Shown piece after piece: positions 16,265 through 25,007 of a DNA stretch of 64,000 bases. Source of the DNA: Bifidobacterium sp. (GTDB lineage: Bacteria; Actinomycetota; Actinomycetes; Actinomycetales; Bifidobacteriaceae); contig JAIJEI010000001.1 of assembly GCA_022739095.1 (NCBI GenBank), positions 1-64,000 on the forward strand, read 5' to 3'. The notes beneath the pieces were generated by a model. That model saw nothing but the letters and a program-made list of their open reading frames with translations. It was not told where the DNA came from and ran no database searches. The position numbers and the translations under genes are program-made. Each line of letters opens with the position of its first letter. Positions within the stretch are counted from its first letter, which is position 1.

Positions 16265-17438
16265 ATGAGCGTTTTCTCTGATCGGTTGGAACGGGTTAGA
16301 CATGATGCTGCTCGACTCGGCATTGATGTGACAATTTCAACCAAGACAAGGCAAGACATGACTGAATAGACATGATGCTGCTCGACTCGGCATTGATGTG
16401 ACCGTGATGACCCATTCCACGGATTTTCGTTATTTGACGGGATATCCATATTGGTGCGATGAACGTTTATTGGCGTTGGTAATTCCACAGGAACATGCAC
16501 CGTTTATCATCGCCAATCAGTTATATCGTCTGCAGGTCGACCCGTTGGAGATTGCTGACAAGGTGTACTGGCGTGATGGAGAGGACCCGTATGCAGCGTT
16601 GTCTGATCATCTTGCCGAAATCGGTGTGAAATCTGTACAACATATTGCGGTGGAGGATACTGCGGCAGCTATGACGGTGTTTTCGTTGCAAAACCATTTT
16701 GGGAATATCCACTACTCGCTTGCTTCGGCATTGATTAATCCGTTACGGCAAGTCAAGGATTCGTCGGAAATCAAATTACTCCAAGAAGCGGCCAATCGGG
16801 CAGAACAAGCATTACAGGCCACACTGTCACGTGGCACCGAATGGATTGGGCATACAGAGCGTGAGTTCGAACAGGAGCTTCAGCATCAGTTGCAGTTAGC
16901 GGGTGCTCCGGGAAGTGGTTTGGTGGCTGTAGGAGCCAATGCCGCGCAGCCGCATCATGTTGTTGATGGCACGCCTATCAAAGAGAATGATTTGTTGCTT
17001 GTGGATTATGGTGCTGAATTCCACGGTTATCATTCCGACGAAACCCGTACGGTATTCTTCGGTGAGCCTAGCAAAAAGTTCTACGAGGTGTATGACATAG
17101 TGCATGAAGCTTACCAGCGTGGCATCGCTGCAGCACATGTTGGCAATACGTTGGAGGACGTGGATATCGCTGCCCGCGCATATACCGAACAGCATGGCTA
17201 CGGTGAATACTTCACGCATCGGGTCGGCCACGGTATCGGTCTGGATACCCATGAGGGATTTTCCGTCAACACCAGTGTGAAAGATCCCATTGTCAGCGGC
17301 AACGTATTTTCTGTTGAGCCAGGCATTTACTTGTCTGGCGAATTAGGCGTACGCATCGAGAGCTTGGTACACGTTAACGACGAGGGCCTGCCTGAGTTAC
17401 TGCACCATCTGCCAACTGAACTTCGCATCATCAAATAA
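16265..17438 (+). pseudogene. M24 family Xaa-Pro dipeptidase/aminopeptidase, interrupted at the N-terminus
   Basis: Metallopeptidase of the PepQ/PepP type that releases the residue before proline. All metal ligands are present: DYGAEFHGYHSDETRT, HRVGHGIGLDTHEG, VEPGIYL and RIESLV. The natural start at 16265 (MSVFSDRLERVRHDAARLG, site GGGGAAAGG) reads into a stop at 16367-16369 because a 70-bp partial duplication shifts the frame. The rest is open from 16362, with a possible weak GTG at 16398. Removing 70 bp restores a 367-codon gene of normal family length. It may therefore be a switchable or recently broken gene, or a shorter protein from the internal GTG. Confidence 0.82.
16297..16402 (+). 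repeat. 36-bp direct repeat with 70-bp period inside the M24 gene
   Basis: The same 36 bases occur at 16297-16332 and 16367-16402 (both begin TAGACATGATGCTGCTCGAC), separated by 34 unrelated bases. Both copies encode RHDAARLGIDV of the peptidase but in different frames. Recombination or slippage between them would delete exactly 70 bp and restore the reading frame. Confidence 0.95.
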
Positions 17439-17502
17439 TTCGTCAATACTCCAATCGCATGCATGGCATGCATACTCATGGAACATAATTAGGGGGAGGG
17501 CC

Positions 17503-18146
17503 ATGAAATCCACTATCACAACATCCATTGCAGCCGTACTGGCGCTGGGATTAACCGTCGGATTGGGAGGTTGTGGAACAGACAATGCCGCCGGTACTTC
17601 CAACGGGAAGAAAGATGAACAGCTTTCTGGCACGGTATCCGTGGCTATATTTGGTGGAAGTACAAGCAGCTGTTACAGCAATACGTGAAGCCTGAATTCC
17701 ACAAAGTTGCGCCAAATGTCAAGATTGTTTATACGGAAAGTATCAATTCAAACGATTACATTGCTAAAGCCATTGCCGAAAAGAATTCCAATAAGGGCAC
17801 TTTTGATGTGTTGATTACAGGCTCAACGGGCACCGCACAATTGGAACAGTCCGCCAAATTGGCGAAACTCGATGCCGAGGACATCAGTAATCTCGCTAAC
17901 CTCAAATCAGAATACAAAGACGACCAATACTTCGCCCCTCAGATTTACAGCGCAATCACTCTTGCCTACAACACTGACAAGATCAAGGACGCGCCTACCT
18001 CATGGGATGTGCTGTTTAGCGACAAATACAAAGACAAAATGGGCGTGATGTCTAACCTAGAGCAATACTGGGCGTTCGCCGCTGCCTCCACACAGACCAA
18101 GAAGCCTCTTGACGAAAACTGGAAAATCGCAGATATCGTGAGGTAG
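17503..18146 (+). pseudogene. PotD-like/iron-type ABC substrate-binding lipoprotein, frameshifted and truncated
   Basis: The first frame (17503-17688) gives a lipoprotein signal with lipobox GGC (Cys24) and the start of a mature domain (GTVSVAIFGGS). A one-base deletion near 17655-17661 ends it. The second frame (from about 17661, to 18146) continues YKQLLQQYVKPEFHKVAPNV and VLITGSTGTAQLEQ, then APQIYSAITLAYNTDKI, a family 1/PotD-type binding protein. The combined length is about 214 codons against roughly 350 for the family, so the last third is missing. It stops five bases before the ATPase at 18151. No permease gene is left between them. Confidence 0.85.
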
Positions 18147-18150
18147 ATCA

Positions 18151-19200
18151 ATGGCATACGTCAGTCTTCGAAATTTGTCTAAATCATATGGCGATAATAG
18201 GGTACTGGACAGCCTTGATCTTGACCTTGAAAAAGGGCATTTCCTCACCCTTCTGGGATCTAGTGGATGCGGCAAATCCACTACGCTGCGCCTGATTTGC
18301 GGGCTATTGAAACCTGATTCCGGCACGATCGAACTCGCTGGGCGTGATATAACCCGGATGCCTGCAAACAAACGCAACACAATCTTAGTATTCCAAAGCT
18401 ATGCGTTGTTCCCTCATATGACGGTCGCGCAGAATGTTGCCTATGGCTTGAAGCGGCATCATGTCAATGAGAGCGAGATTCAACAGCGCATCAGCGAAAT
18501 ACTGTCGATTACACAGTTGAAAGGACTGGGTGACAGATACCCGGGAGAGTTGTCTGGCGGACAGCAGCAGCGCGTGGCGCTTGTTCGTTCCTTGGTGCTC
18601 CAGCCCGATTTGTTGCTATTGGATGAGCCGTTGAGCAATCTGGACGCCAAATTGCGCAATGAGATGCGAATTGAAATCAGACAATTACACGAGAGGTTGG
18701 GCCTTACCACCATCTTCGTTACGCACGACCAGCAAGAGGCCTTTTCGGTTTCCGATGACATCGTGTTGCTGAACAAGGGCCGTGTCGAGCAGCAGGGGAC
18801 GCCCGAGGAGTTGTTCAACCATCCACGTAATGCATTTGCCGCTGACTTCCTCGGCGTGAAGAACCTGTTTCGAAGGAAGTATACGAACGGAACCTTCGCA
18901 ACTGAGGAAGGCGTTGTGTTCCCACTTCATCTTGCAACAGGGAAAGATCCTGCGTACGTAGGGATACGTCCATCCTCGATTATGATCAATCCTGTTGAAG
19001 GCCAAGTGGATTATCGCTTTAAGGCGACGCTGACGATAGCTACTTATCAGGGCGAACAGGCGGAATGCCGATTCGATGCTCACGGTAAGGAGCTTATAGC
19101 AGCCGTCCCATCCACAACATTCGCCTCTGATGACATACGAAGAGGAGACGAGATTGAAATTGGCTGGAAAGACAGTCAGCTAATTCCACTGGAGCGGTAA
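18151..19200 (+). CDS. PotA-like ABC transporter ATP-binding protein (orphan)
   Basis: A 349-aa ATPase of the spermidine/putrescine/iron group. Residues 1-240 form the ABC domain (GSSGCGKSTT, LSGGQQQRVALVRSL, LLLDEPLSNLDAKLR, THDQQEAFSVSDDI). Residues about 260-349 form a TOBE_2-type C-terminal domain (YVGIRPSSIMI, IATYQGEQAECRF). The reading frame is intact, but the partner binding protein is broken and both permeases are absent from the locus. It is probably non-functional as a transporter unless it energises permeases encoded elsewhere. The start ATG 18151 follows GAGGTAGATCA. Confidence 0.88.
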   Translation: MAYVSLRNLSKSYGDNRVLDSLDLDLEKGHFLTLLGSSGCGKSTTLRLICGLLKPDSGTIELAGRDITRMPANKRNTILVFQSYALFPHMTVAQNVAYGLKRHHVNESEIQQRISEILSITQLKGLGDRYPGELSGGQQQRVALVRSLVLQPDLLLLDEPLSNLDAKLRNEMRIEIRQLHERLGLTTIFVTHDQQEAFSVSDDIVLLNKGRVEQQGTPEELFNHPRNAFAADFLGVKNLFRRKYTNGTFATEEGVVFPLHLATGKDPAYVGIRPSSIMINPVEGQVDYRFKATLTIATYQGEQAECRFDAHGKELIAAVPSTTFASDDIRRGDEIEIGWKDSQLIPLER

Positions 19201-19256
19201 CACCGTGATGAAATGATTGGGCGCAGGATTGTCTACATGACGGGCTTGCACCAAAG

Positions 19257-19320
19257 ATGCAATAGGCCGGGTTGGCCATCATCGCCATGATGAGATGATG
19301 GCCAACCCGGCCTATTGCAT
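19257..19320. terminator. Long perfect hairpin terminator
   Basis: Two perfect 27-bp inverted arms (19257-19283 and 19294-19320, starting ATGCAATAGGCCGGGTTGGC) enclose a 10-nt loop. TTCGTTAT follows on the + strand. It ends the Pot-type remnant. The stem is unusually long for a simple terminator and works equally on both strands. Confidence 0.75.
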
Positions 19321-19803
19321 TTCGTTATATTCAGCACGATCCGTGCATCACATGTGGCAGGCGCGTTGGCACCGTGGTGCGGGTGCGTCTGCGTGGATGT
19401 ATCACGATGGGCTGGGACATGCTGCCCCATCCGAGAGGCACGAAGACGATTGAATCCGCGGTTACGTGGTCCGTGGGTGACTTGGATTCCGGGCTGTTCG
19501 TAGGCAGTCCGTCCAGGCCAAGGAATGTGGATATCTTTCCCCATATCGACATCGTGCTCGCCCCCGTCGGCTATCGCCGGCCTCTGTGCACCGGTCGGTT
19601 CGCGCCGAACTTCGGCGTTAGCATCATCATAGGGGAGCGCGCGCAACGATGCCGCGGCGTGGCTAGTCGTTTTGCGGATGACGGCCCATACACGCAATTT
19701 ATGACGTGACATGGTGAGGCATCTTAGTGAGATGTCTCAGCGAGCCGGATGACATGGTGCCGACCTTGGCGGAGCCAAGCACGGCAACGGATTGATAGAA
19801 GCG
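19321..19803. other. Gene-free or degenerate stretch
   Basis: About 480 bp without a gene I can support. Open frames run on both strands (+ 19374-19709; - 19233-19712), but neither has a ribosome site or a recognisable protein, and the - frame runs through the long terminator hairpin. It may be a decayed gene. Confidence 0.4.
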
Positions 19804-19858
19804 GATAACCAACGTCTATAGGTCGGGGAGCGTTTCCGGTCGTTTGGAATAGTATATT
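19804..19858 (+). promoter_or_regulatory. LysR-type box and -10 upstream of amino acid ABC operon 2
   Basis: GATAA at 19804 and TATAGG at 19817 form the ATA-N9-TAT box. TATATT at 19853-19858 is a near-consensus -10, exactly 36 bp after the second half-site start. The operon start codon follows 137 bp later, leaving a long leader. Confidence 0.65.
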
Positions 19859-19995
19859 GTGAAACCGGCTGCCGGATAATACGTCGGCGTGCGCCGCATG
19901 TGTCATGGTTGGGACTTGACGGGCGGCACACAGGGAAAGAGCACATCACATATGCGTCGGCATCATATTCGTCGCGGCCATGTGAGTGCACATAC

Positions 19996-20709
19996 ATGAA
20001 CATGGGGGAGACCGTGCTGCAACTATCCGACCTTGGGTACAGAGTCAAGGGCCGCACCATCCTGGACGGCGTGGACCTTACGGTGAACGCCGGCGAGACA
20101 GCTGTGATCCTTGGGCCTTCGGGCGTGGGCAAATCCACATTGCTGAAGAACATCACGTTCCTTAAGCGGCCTGATCGGGGCACGGTTTCGCTCGACGGCC
20201 ACAGCGTGACGGCACCGAACGTCAGTTCGGCCGACGTATTGCGACTGCGCAAGGCAATAGCCACGGTATTCCAGACCTATCCGCTGTTCAATCATCGGAC
20301 GGTGCTGGAGAACATCGTCGAACCATTGCGCCTCGTACACGGCAATGACCGGCATCAGGCGGAACAGATCGCTCAGAGCAATCTTGAACTGTTCCGCCTG
20401 GGGGACAAAGGCGACGCTATGCCGCGAGAATTGTCCGGTGGCGAGAAACAGCGCGTGAGCATTGCCCGCGCGCTCGCGGCAAAACCCAAGGTCGTGCTGT
20501 TCGACGAGCCGACGTCCGCACTTGACCACGAACTGGTCGGTGAGGTCTGCCAGATGGTCCGCACCTTGGCGGACAAGGGCATCGCCAATGTGGTGGTGAC
20601 GCACGATATCGACTTCGCGCGTCGCCTTGATGCCGCGGTATATGAACTCGATCAGGGTGTGCTGCACCGGTTGAGCGGCGTCGACGAATTCGTCGAGTCG
20701 CACAGCTGA
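19996..20709 (+). CDS. Amino acid ABC transporter ATP-binding protein
   Basis: A 237-aa ATPase of the GlnQ/HisP type. It shows GPSGVGKSTLL (Walker A), ATVFQTYPLFNHRTVLENI (Q-loop), ELSGGEKQRVSIARAL (signature), VVLFDEPTSALDHELV (Walker B) and VVTHDIDFARR (H-loop). The start is uncertain: ATG 19996 and ATG 20002 are in frame, and GTG 20014 follows GGGGGAG too closely to be convincing. An upstream in-frame ATG at 19900 is rejected because it lacks a site. It heads the operon with the lipoprotein (20781) and two permeases (21733, 22519). Confidence 0.88.
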   Translation: MNMGETVLQLSDLGYRVKGRTILDGVDLTVNAGETAVILGPSGVGKSTLLKNITFLKRPDRGTVSLDGHSVTAPNVSSADVLRLRKAIATVFQTYPLFNHRTVLENIVEPLRLVHGNDRHQAEQIAQSNLELFRLGDKGDAMPRELSGGEKQRVSIARALAAKPKVVLFDEPTSALDHELVGEVCQMVRTLADKGIANVVVTHDIDFARRLDAAVYELDQGVLHRLSGVDEFVESHS

Positions 20710-20717
20710 ACATCAAA

Positions 20718-20744
20718 TATACCGCACTCGCGTATATACCGCAC
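20718..20744 (+). repeat. Direct repeat TATACCGCAC between ATPase and binding-protein genes
   Basis: TATACCGCAC occurs at 20718-20727 and 20735-20744, a 17-bp spacing, in the 71-bp gap after the ATPase. It could bind a regulator of an internal promoter or be chance. Confidence 0.4.
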
Positions 20745-20780
20745 ATACTCACCAACGTTTTAAGAGAAGGGACTCCTATC

Positions 20781-21641
20781 ATGACCATCACCACACGTAC
20801 ACGCCGCTCGGCACGCAATTGGAAGCGCTCCATCGTCGCCTTGACCTGCTCGATCGCAGCGCTTGTCTCACTCGCCGCCTGCGGTGGCCAAGGTGCATCC
20901 GCCGGTGCGGACTCCGGGGCCAAGACCATCAACATCGCTGTGGCGGCGAACTCCAAGCCGCTGAGCTACACCGACGACAGCGGCCAGCTCGCCGGCTATG
21001 AGGTCGATGTGCTCAAGGCCATCGACAAGGATCTTAATGACTACACCTTCAAGTACGAGGCAGTGGCCGATGACGCGGAAACTGTGGGTATTGACTCTGG
21101 CAAGTACGCACTGATCACCGGTGGCTACTTCAAAACCGATGAGCGAGTCAAGAAGTACCTCATTCCGGACGACACCACCGGCATCTCGCTGATGAAGGTG
21201 TACACGCTGCCTTCGCGCACCGACATCAAGTCGCTTGACGATCTGCATGGCAAGAAGGTCGCGCCGATCTCACCCGACGGCGGTGTGAACAAGCTCGTCA
21301 CAAAGTACAACGCCGAGCACCCGGACAAGGCAATCGACGTGACCCATCAGGACAACATCACGATGGCCGCGAACTTCCAGGGACTGGTCGACAAGAAATA
21401 CGATGCGGTGATCGAGCCGGAGCAGAGCTTCGACGTGAACGCGATCCGTAAGAGCCTGGGTGTGAAGTTCCGCGCCACCGAACCGGTGGAAGTGGATCGT
21501 CAGTACTTCCTCGTCTCCAAGAAGCAGCCCGAATTCTTCAAGGAACTCAACACGGCCATCACCAAGCTCAAGGATGACGGCACCTTGAAGCAGCTGGCCG
21601 TCAAGGACTACGGCGAGGACGTCTTCAAGTACGACAAGTGA
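20781..21641 (+). CDS. Amino acid ABC transporter substrate-binding lipoprotein
   Basis: A 286-aa family 3 solute-binding protein. It has a long basic N-terminus (TRTRRSARNWKR), a hydrophobic segment and lipobox LAAC (Cys34). The mature domain starts INIAVAANSKPLSYTDDSGQLAGYEVDVLKAI and includes YALITGGYFKTDERVKKY. It diverges from the usual DERxxxVDFSxPY block, so the ligand may be less common. The ribosome site is AGAGAAGGGA. It is the second gene of the operon starting at 19996 and feeds the permeases at 21733 and 22519. Confidence 0.9.
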   Translation: MTITTRTRRSARNWKRSIVALTCSIAALVSLAACGGQGASAGADSGAKTINIAVAANSKPLSYTDDSGQLAGYEVDVLKAIDKDLNDYTFKYEAVADDAETVGIDSGKYALITGGYFKTDERVKKYLIPDDTTGISLMKVYTLPSRTDIKSLDDLHGKKVAPISPDGGVNKLVTKYNAEHPDKAIDVTHQDNITMAANFQGLVDKKYDAVIEPEQSFDVNAIRKSLGVKFRATEPVEVDRQYFLVSKKQPEFFKELNTAITKLKDDGTLKQLAVKDYGEDVFKYDK

Positions 21642-21732
21642 TGGGTCTGCCGCACGGGGAACGTGTGCCGCGTAACGCACATAGCGTGCAAAAAACACCG
21701 AAAATACAAGGAAATGTGAAAGGAGAATGGCC

Positions 21733-22455
21733 GTGGATTTCGCATACGTGATATCCTTGATTTCGGCATTCGTGGCGAAACTGCCGTACACGCTGCTCAT
21801 CGTCGTGGGATGCTACGCCGTGGCGTTCGTCCTGGCCTACCTGATTCTGCGTGTCAGGGTCGATCGGTTGCCGGTGCTGTCCACACTGCTGGACATCTAC
21901 GTCTCCTTCGTGCGTTGCGAGCCGATCGTATTGTTGCTGTTCCTTATCTACTTCGGCCTGCCACAGCTGCTGTTCGGTTTCGGCATCGATATCAGTTCGG
22001 CCAGCAAAACCGCATTCGCCTGCGTCACCTTGGTGTTCTTCAACGCCGGATGGCTGAGTGAGATTTTGCGCGGTGCCTACCTGAGCGTGACGCCCGACCA
22101 GTTCGAACTCGCCGACTCACTCGGTTATTCCAAGGGTCAGCTGTGGCGACGCACGTTGCTGCCGCAGATTATCGGCATCGCCATCCCCGATCTTGGCAAC
22201 GCCGCAGTCGATCTGCTCAAGGACACTTCGCTGCTGTACACGATTGGCATGATCGACATGATGGGTCTCGCCTCGATCAAGGTGGCGAACAACTACGGCG
22301 TACATCAGTCAGAGGTGTATCTGGCGGTCGCCTTGGTCTATTGGGCCGCCGCGTTGGTTATTGAAGCAGTGATTTATCTGGCCAAACGGTCCAACCGATA
22401 CTACCGGGTCATTGATGCGCTTTCGCGCGACCGGACCGGCATCGCACGTGTGTGA
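21733..22455 (+). CDS. Amino acid ABC transporter permease
   Basis: A 240-aa HisMQ/GlnP-type inner-membrane permease. It has hydrophobic helices from residue 5 (YVISLISAFVAKLPYTLLIV), and the coupling loop LADSLGYSKGQLWRRTLLPQIIGIAIPDLGN contacts the ATPase. GTG 21733 is chosen because AGGAG (21721-21725) stands 7 nt upstream; ATG 21727 lies only 1 nt from that site. It is paired with the permease at 22519 as a heterodimer. Confidence 0.88.
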   Translation: MDFAYVISLISAFVAKLPYTLLIVVGCYAVAFVLAYLILRVRVDRLPVLSTLLDIYVSFVRCEPIVLLLFLIYFGLPQLLFGFGIDISSASKTAFACVTLVFFNAGWLSEILRGAYLSVTPDQFELADSLGYSKGQLWRRTLLPQIIGIAIPDLGNAAVDLLKDTSLLYTIGMIDMMGLASIKVANNYGVHQSEVYLAVALVYWAAALVIEAVIYLAKRSNRYYRVIDALSRDRTGIARV

Positions 22456-22518
22456 GCGCAGACGGTCGGGAATGGGCGAACGAGATAGACGACTGAGTCA
22501 AGACAGGAACGATTGACA

Positions 22519-23214
22519 ATGCAATTCTTTGGATACTTTCTCCAAATACTGGGTGTGGTGCCAGCCGTGCTACTGCGGGCTGTGGCGATTCTCGCAATTG
22601 GACTGGTACTGGGCACGCCGATCGCACTTGCCCTGCGTGCACATGTGCCCGTGCTTGCCCAGCTGCTGCGCTTGTACACCTCGTTCTTCCGCGGCACCCC
22701 CATACTGGTGCAGCTGCTGTTCTGGTACTATCTGCTGCCGCAGTGGTCGTCCTCTCTGCTCAATACGGTCGGCTTCCATGTGAGCAAGAATTCCGTCAGC
22801 GCCGATGTGGTGCTCATCTTCACGTTTGCGTTGGTCTATGCCGCATACCTGCAGGAGACCGTGCAGGCATCGCTGGCCTCGATCGATCCCAACCAATTGG
22901 AACTGGCTGATTCGCTCGGCTACACACGCTGGCAGAAGGCAATACACATCATCATCCCGCAAGCGGTCGTGTATGCGTTGCCGAACCTGTTCAACCAGTT
23001 CCTGAACATTCTCAAGGCGCTGTCGATGGGCTTTACCATTGCCGTGATCGACCTGTTCGCCAAAGCGAAACTCATCGCGGGCCTGAACGGCGACTATATG
23101 GCGTCGTACAGTGCCACTGCACTGGTCTACTGGCTGGTGTGCGGTGTGCTGTTCCTGCTCATGAACTGGTACTTGAAGCGACGTGACGCCTCGCTGGTCG
23201 AAGCGCGATTGTAG
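22519..23214 (+). CDS. Amino acid ABC transporter permease
   Basis: A 231-aa HisMQ-type permease. It shows the family sequence LYTSFFRGTPILVQLLFWYY and the coupling loop LELADSLGYTRWQKAIHIIIPQ, with about five hydrophobic helices. ATG 22519 follows AGGAAC; a TTG six bases earlier is less likely. It is the fourth gene of the operon and forms the membrane channel with the product of 21733. The UroD-fold gene at 23339 follows after 124 bp and is probably in the same transcript, which ends at the hairpin at 24398. Confidence 0.9.
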   Translation: MQFFGYFLQILGVVPAVLLRAVAILAIGLVLGTPIALALRAHVPVLAQLLRLYTSFFRGTPILVQLLFWYYLLPQWSSSLLNTVGFHVSKNSVSADVVLIFTFALVYAAYLQETVQASLASIDPNQLELADSLGYTRWQKAIHIIIPQAVVYALPNLFNQFLNILKALSMGFTIAVIDLFAKAKLIAGLNGDYMASYSATALVYWLVCGVLFLLMNWYLKRRDASLVEARL

Positions 23215-23338
23215 CCAACGACCGTTTGGTGAAACAGCCAGCACGCCATTCATTCCAATGATTTTTCCTTCCCGTCGTCTGCCGCACGACGGGGTAAGGC
23301 ACCATACCGCGGCCATCATCACCATGAAAGGGAATACC

Positions 23339-24370
23339 ATGAGTCGAGACCGTAGGCAGGAGTTCCACGACCTTGCAGCCGGAAAGGGCACGGTGCCGTA
23401 TCTGACCAGCGCTTGGCAGCACTTCATCGGCAACGAATACGATGTCGAGCGCCAGGCTTGGGCGCACATCAACTTTGTGCGCAAGTGGGACTGGGATTGG
23501 GTCAAGATCAACCCGCGCAGCGCCTACTACACGGAAAGCTGGGGCGCGCGTTTCGATCCGAACGACTATGGTACCGGACGTTCCCCGCGCCTGCTCGACG
23601 TGCCGGTGCATGAGACGGGTGATCTGGCGAAGATCACGCCGCTCGATCCCACATCGGCGAAACCGTTTGCGGACCAGCTTGCCTCCGCGCGCATCATCCG
23701 CCGGGAACTCCCCGATAGGGCGATTCTCGAAACCGTGTTCTCCCCGCTCACCGTGCTGCTCGGCCTTGCCGGACTGCCTCGCATCAATGGCAAGGCGCTC
23801 TACGGCATAGCCCCCACACTCACCAAGGACGAACTGCTGTTTACCGACGAACGTGCGACAGCCAAGGCACTTGATGCCATTACCGAGACTTTGGTGGACT
23901 ACGTGCGAACGGCTCTTGCGCCCGTGGAGCAGAGCGGTGCCGGCCTCGATGGCGTCTTCTACGCTGAAACCGGCATGGCGAGCCGTGGGTACTTCACCCA
24001 TGAACAGTTCCTCAAACTCGCACGCCCCTATGATGAACGTATTCTGGAGGCGGTCGGCGACGGCGTGAAACTGCTGCATACCTGCCGTGACCACGCCAAT
24101 CCTGACTGGTTCGCCGATTATGACATCGATTTCCTGCAATGGGATCAGTACGTCCCCGGCAATCCGCCGATCAGCGACGACTTCAATGCTGTGGCGGTGG
24201 GCGGCCCTGACGCCGTGCTCATCGGCGAAGGCACGGATGCGGACGAACTCCGCCATCAGGTGAAGGCGACGCTCGATGAGCGTCGGGGCAGGCCGTTCCT
24301 GCTCGCCCCGAGCTGCACGATTCCGCCTCGCCCGGATGACGAGCATCTGCGTATCCTTCGCGAGGCATGA
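23339..24370 (+). CDS. UroD-fold zinc methyltransferase-like protein (copy 2)
   Basis: A 343-aa paralogue of the protein at 6158; both share TSAWQHFIGNEY-type openings, WDWDWVKINPRSAYYTESWG, LDGVFYAETG and FLQWDQYVPGNP. The putative zinc ligands are kept: His247 and Cys249 in LLHTCRD and Cys326 in LLAPSCTIPPRP, as in MtaA/MtbA/CmuA. The family is distinct from the haem enzyme HemE, and the window gives no sign of a haem pathway. ATG 23339 follows GAAAGGGA. It is last in the operon with amino acid transporter 2, so its substrate is probably what that transporter imports or a derivative (inference). Confidence 0.8.
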   Translation: MSRDRRQEFHDLAAGKGTVPYLTSAWQHFIGNEYDVERQAWAHINFVRKWDWDWVKINPRSAYYTESWGARFDPNDYGTGRSPRLLDVPVHETGDLAKITPLDPTSAKPFADQLASARIIRRELPDRAILETVFSPLTVLLGLAGLPRINGKALYGIAPTLTKDELLFTDERATAKALDAITETLVDYVRTALAPVEQSGAGLDGVFYAETGMASRGYFTHEQFLKLARPYDERILEAVGDGVKLLHTCRDHANPDWFADYDIDFLQWDQYVPGNPPISDDFNAVAVGGPDAVLIGEGTDADELRHQVKATLDERRGRPFLLAPSCTIPPRPDDEHLRILREA

Positions 24371-24397
24371 CCCTGGGCCTATCTGCACTGGCAATAC

Positions 24398-24440
24398 GGG
24401 GGTGTCGCGCGTGGCAAAGATTGCCACGCGCGACACCCCC
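24398..24440. terminator. Perfect 20-bp hairpin
   Basis: GGGGGTGTCGCGCGTGGCAA (24398-24417) and its exact complement (24421-24440) enclose a 3-nt loop. There is no T-tract, but its position after the last gene of the operon, facing a - strand remnant, makes a bidirectional terminator likely. Confidence 0.7.
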
Positions 24441-24515
24441 AAGGGAAAACCATGGTGGCGTGTGCCGGACATCGTTCTTTGGGCCGGCGTTCTTTTCACC
24501 GGACCGGTATGCCAC

Positions 24516-24878
24516 TTACTGGAAGTGCAGCTGCTTGCCGCTTTCCTCCGCATCGACGTTACCGGTGGCAAGGTCCATGAGTTGCTGGAACAGCGGGAAC
24601 ATGAGCAAAGTGGAAAGAATGCCCCAGATATTGGTGAACGCGGCGGGCAACGGCATGAACAGCAGGATGAGCTGTGCCGTGAACATGATCAGGCCGATGA
24701 TCGGAACCACCAGATGCAGCACGGTGCCGAAGTGCTTGGGTATACGAAATTCCGAGCCGTTTTTCCAATTGTTTCCAGCATTTGTCGGGTATCGACCGAT
24801 GAATGCGGGGGCCGATGTCCTTGTCTTGCCACCGCTCATCGAACGCCATATGGCGCACCTCATACGCATGCCGCGCAT
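24516..24878 (-). pseudogene. Membrane protein C-terminal remnant
   Basis: The last 80 codons encode two hydrophobic helices (FGTVLHLVVPIIGLIMFTAQ and MPLPAAFTNIWGILSTLLMF) and an acidic tail, resembling the C-terminal end of a multi-helix transporter. The first 40 codons (MRGMRMRCAIWRSM...) are low in hydrophobicity and look like out-of-frame sequence, and no ribosome site precedes them. I read this as the tail of a decayed transporter of unknown family. A genuine two-helix small membrane protein cannot be excluded. Confidence 0.5.
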
Positions 24879-24887
24879 ATAGCGTTC

Positions 24888-24942
24888 TATAGGTAACTCG
24901 TATAGCCACGCCGGTCCGCCGTCGACGACTTCGCACTAGGGT
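24888..24942 (+). promoter_or_regulatory. LysR-type box and -10 upstream of amino acid ABC operon 3
   Basis: TATAG at 24888 and TATAGC at 24901 form the ATA-N9-TAT box. TAGGGT at 24937-24942 is the -10, 36 bp after the second half-site start and 65 bp before the ATPase start. A third TATAG at 24878 stands 10 bp further upstream, so this copy may bind an extra dimer. Confidence 0.65.
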
Positions 24943-25007
24943 GGGCGAATGACGATGCGATCGGCGAGACCACAACGCGGACCGCAGACAGGAGGAGGAA
25001 GGCCCGG

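Noticed and set aside
16297..16402. Insertion sequence or transposon footprint in the M24 gene
   Set aside because: The 34 extra bases have no inverted ends or transposase sequence; the structure is a partial tandem duplication.
19374..19709. 111-codon + strand frame after the long terminator
   Set aside because: No ribosome site, unusual composition and no recognisable family; treated as degenerate sequence.
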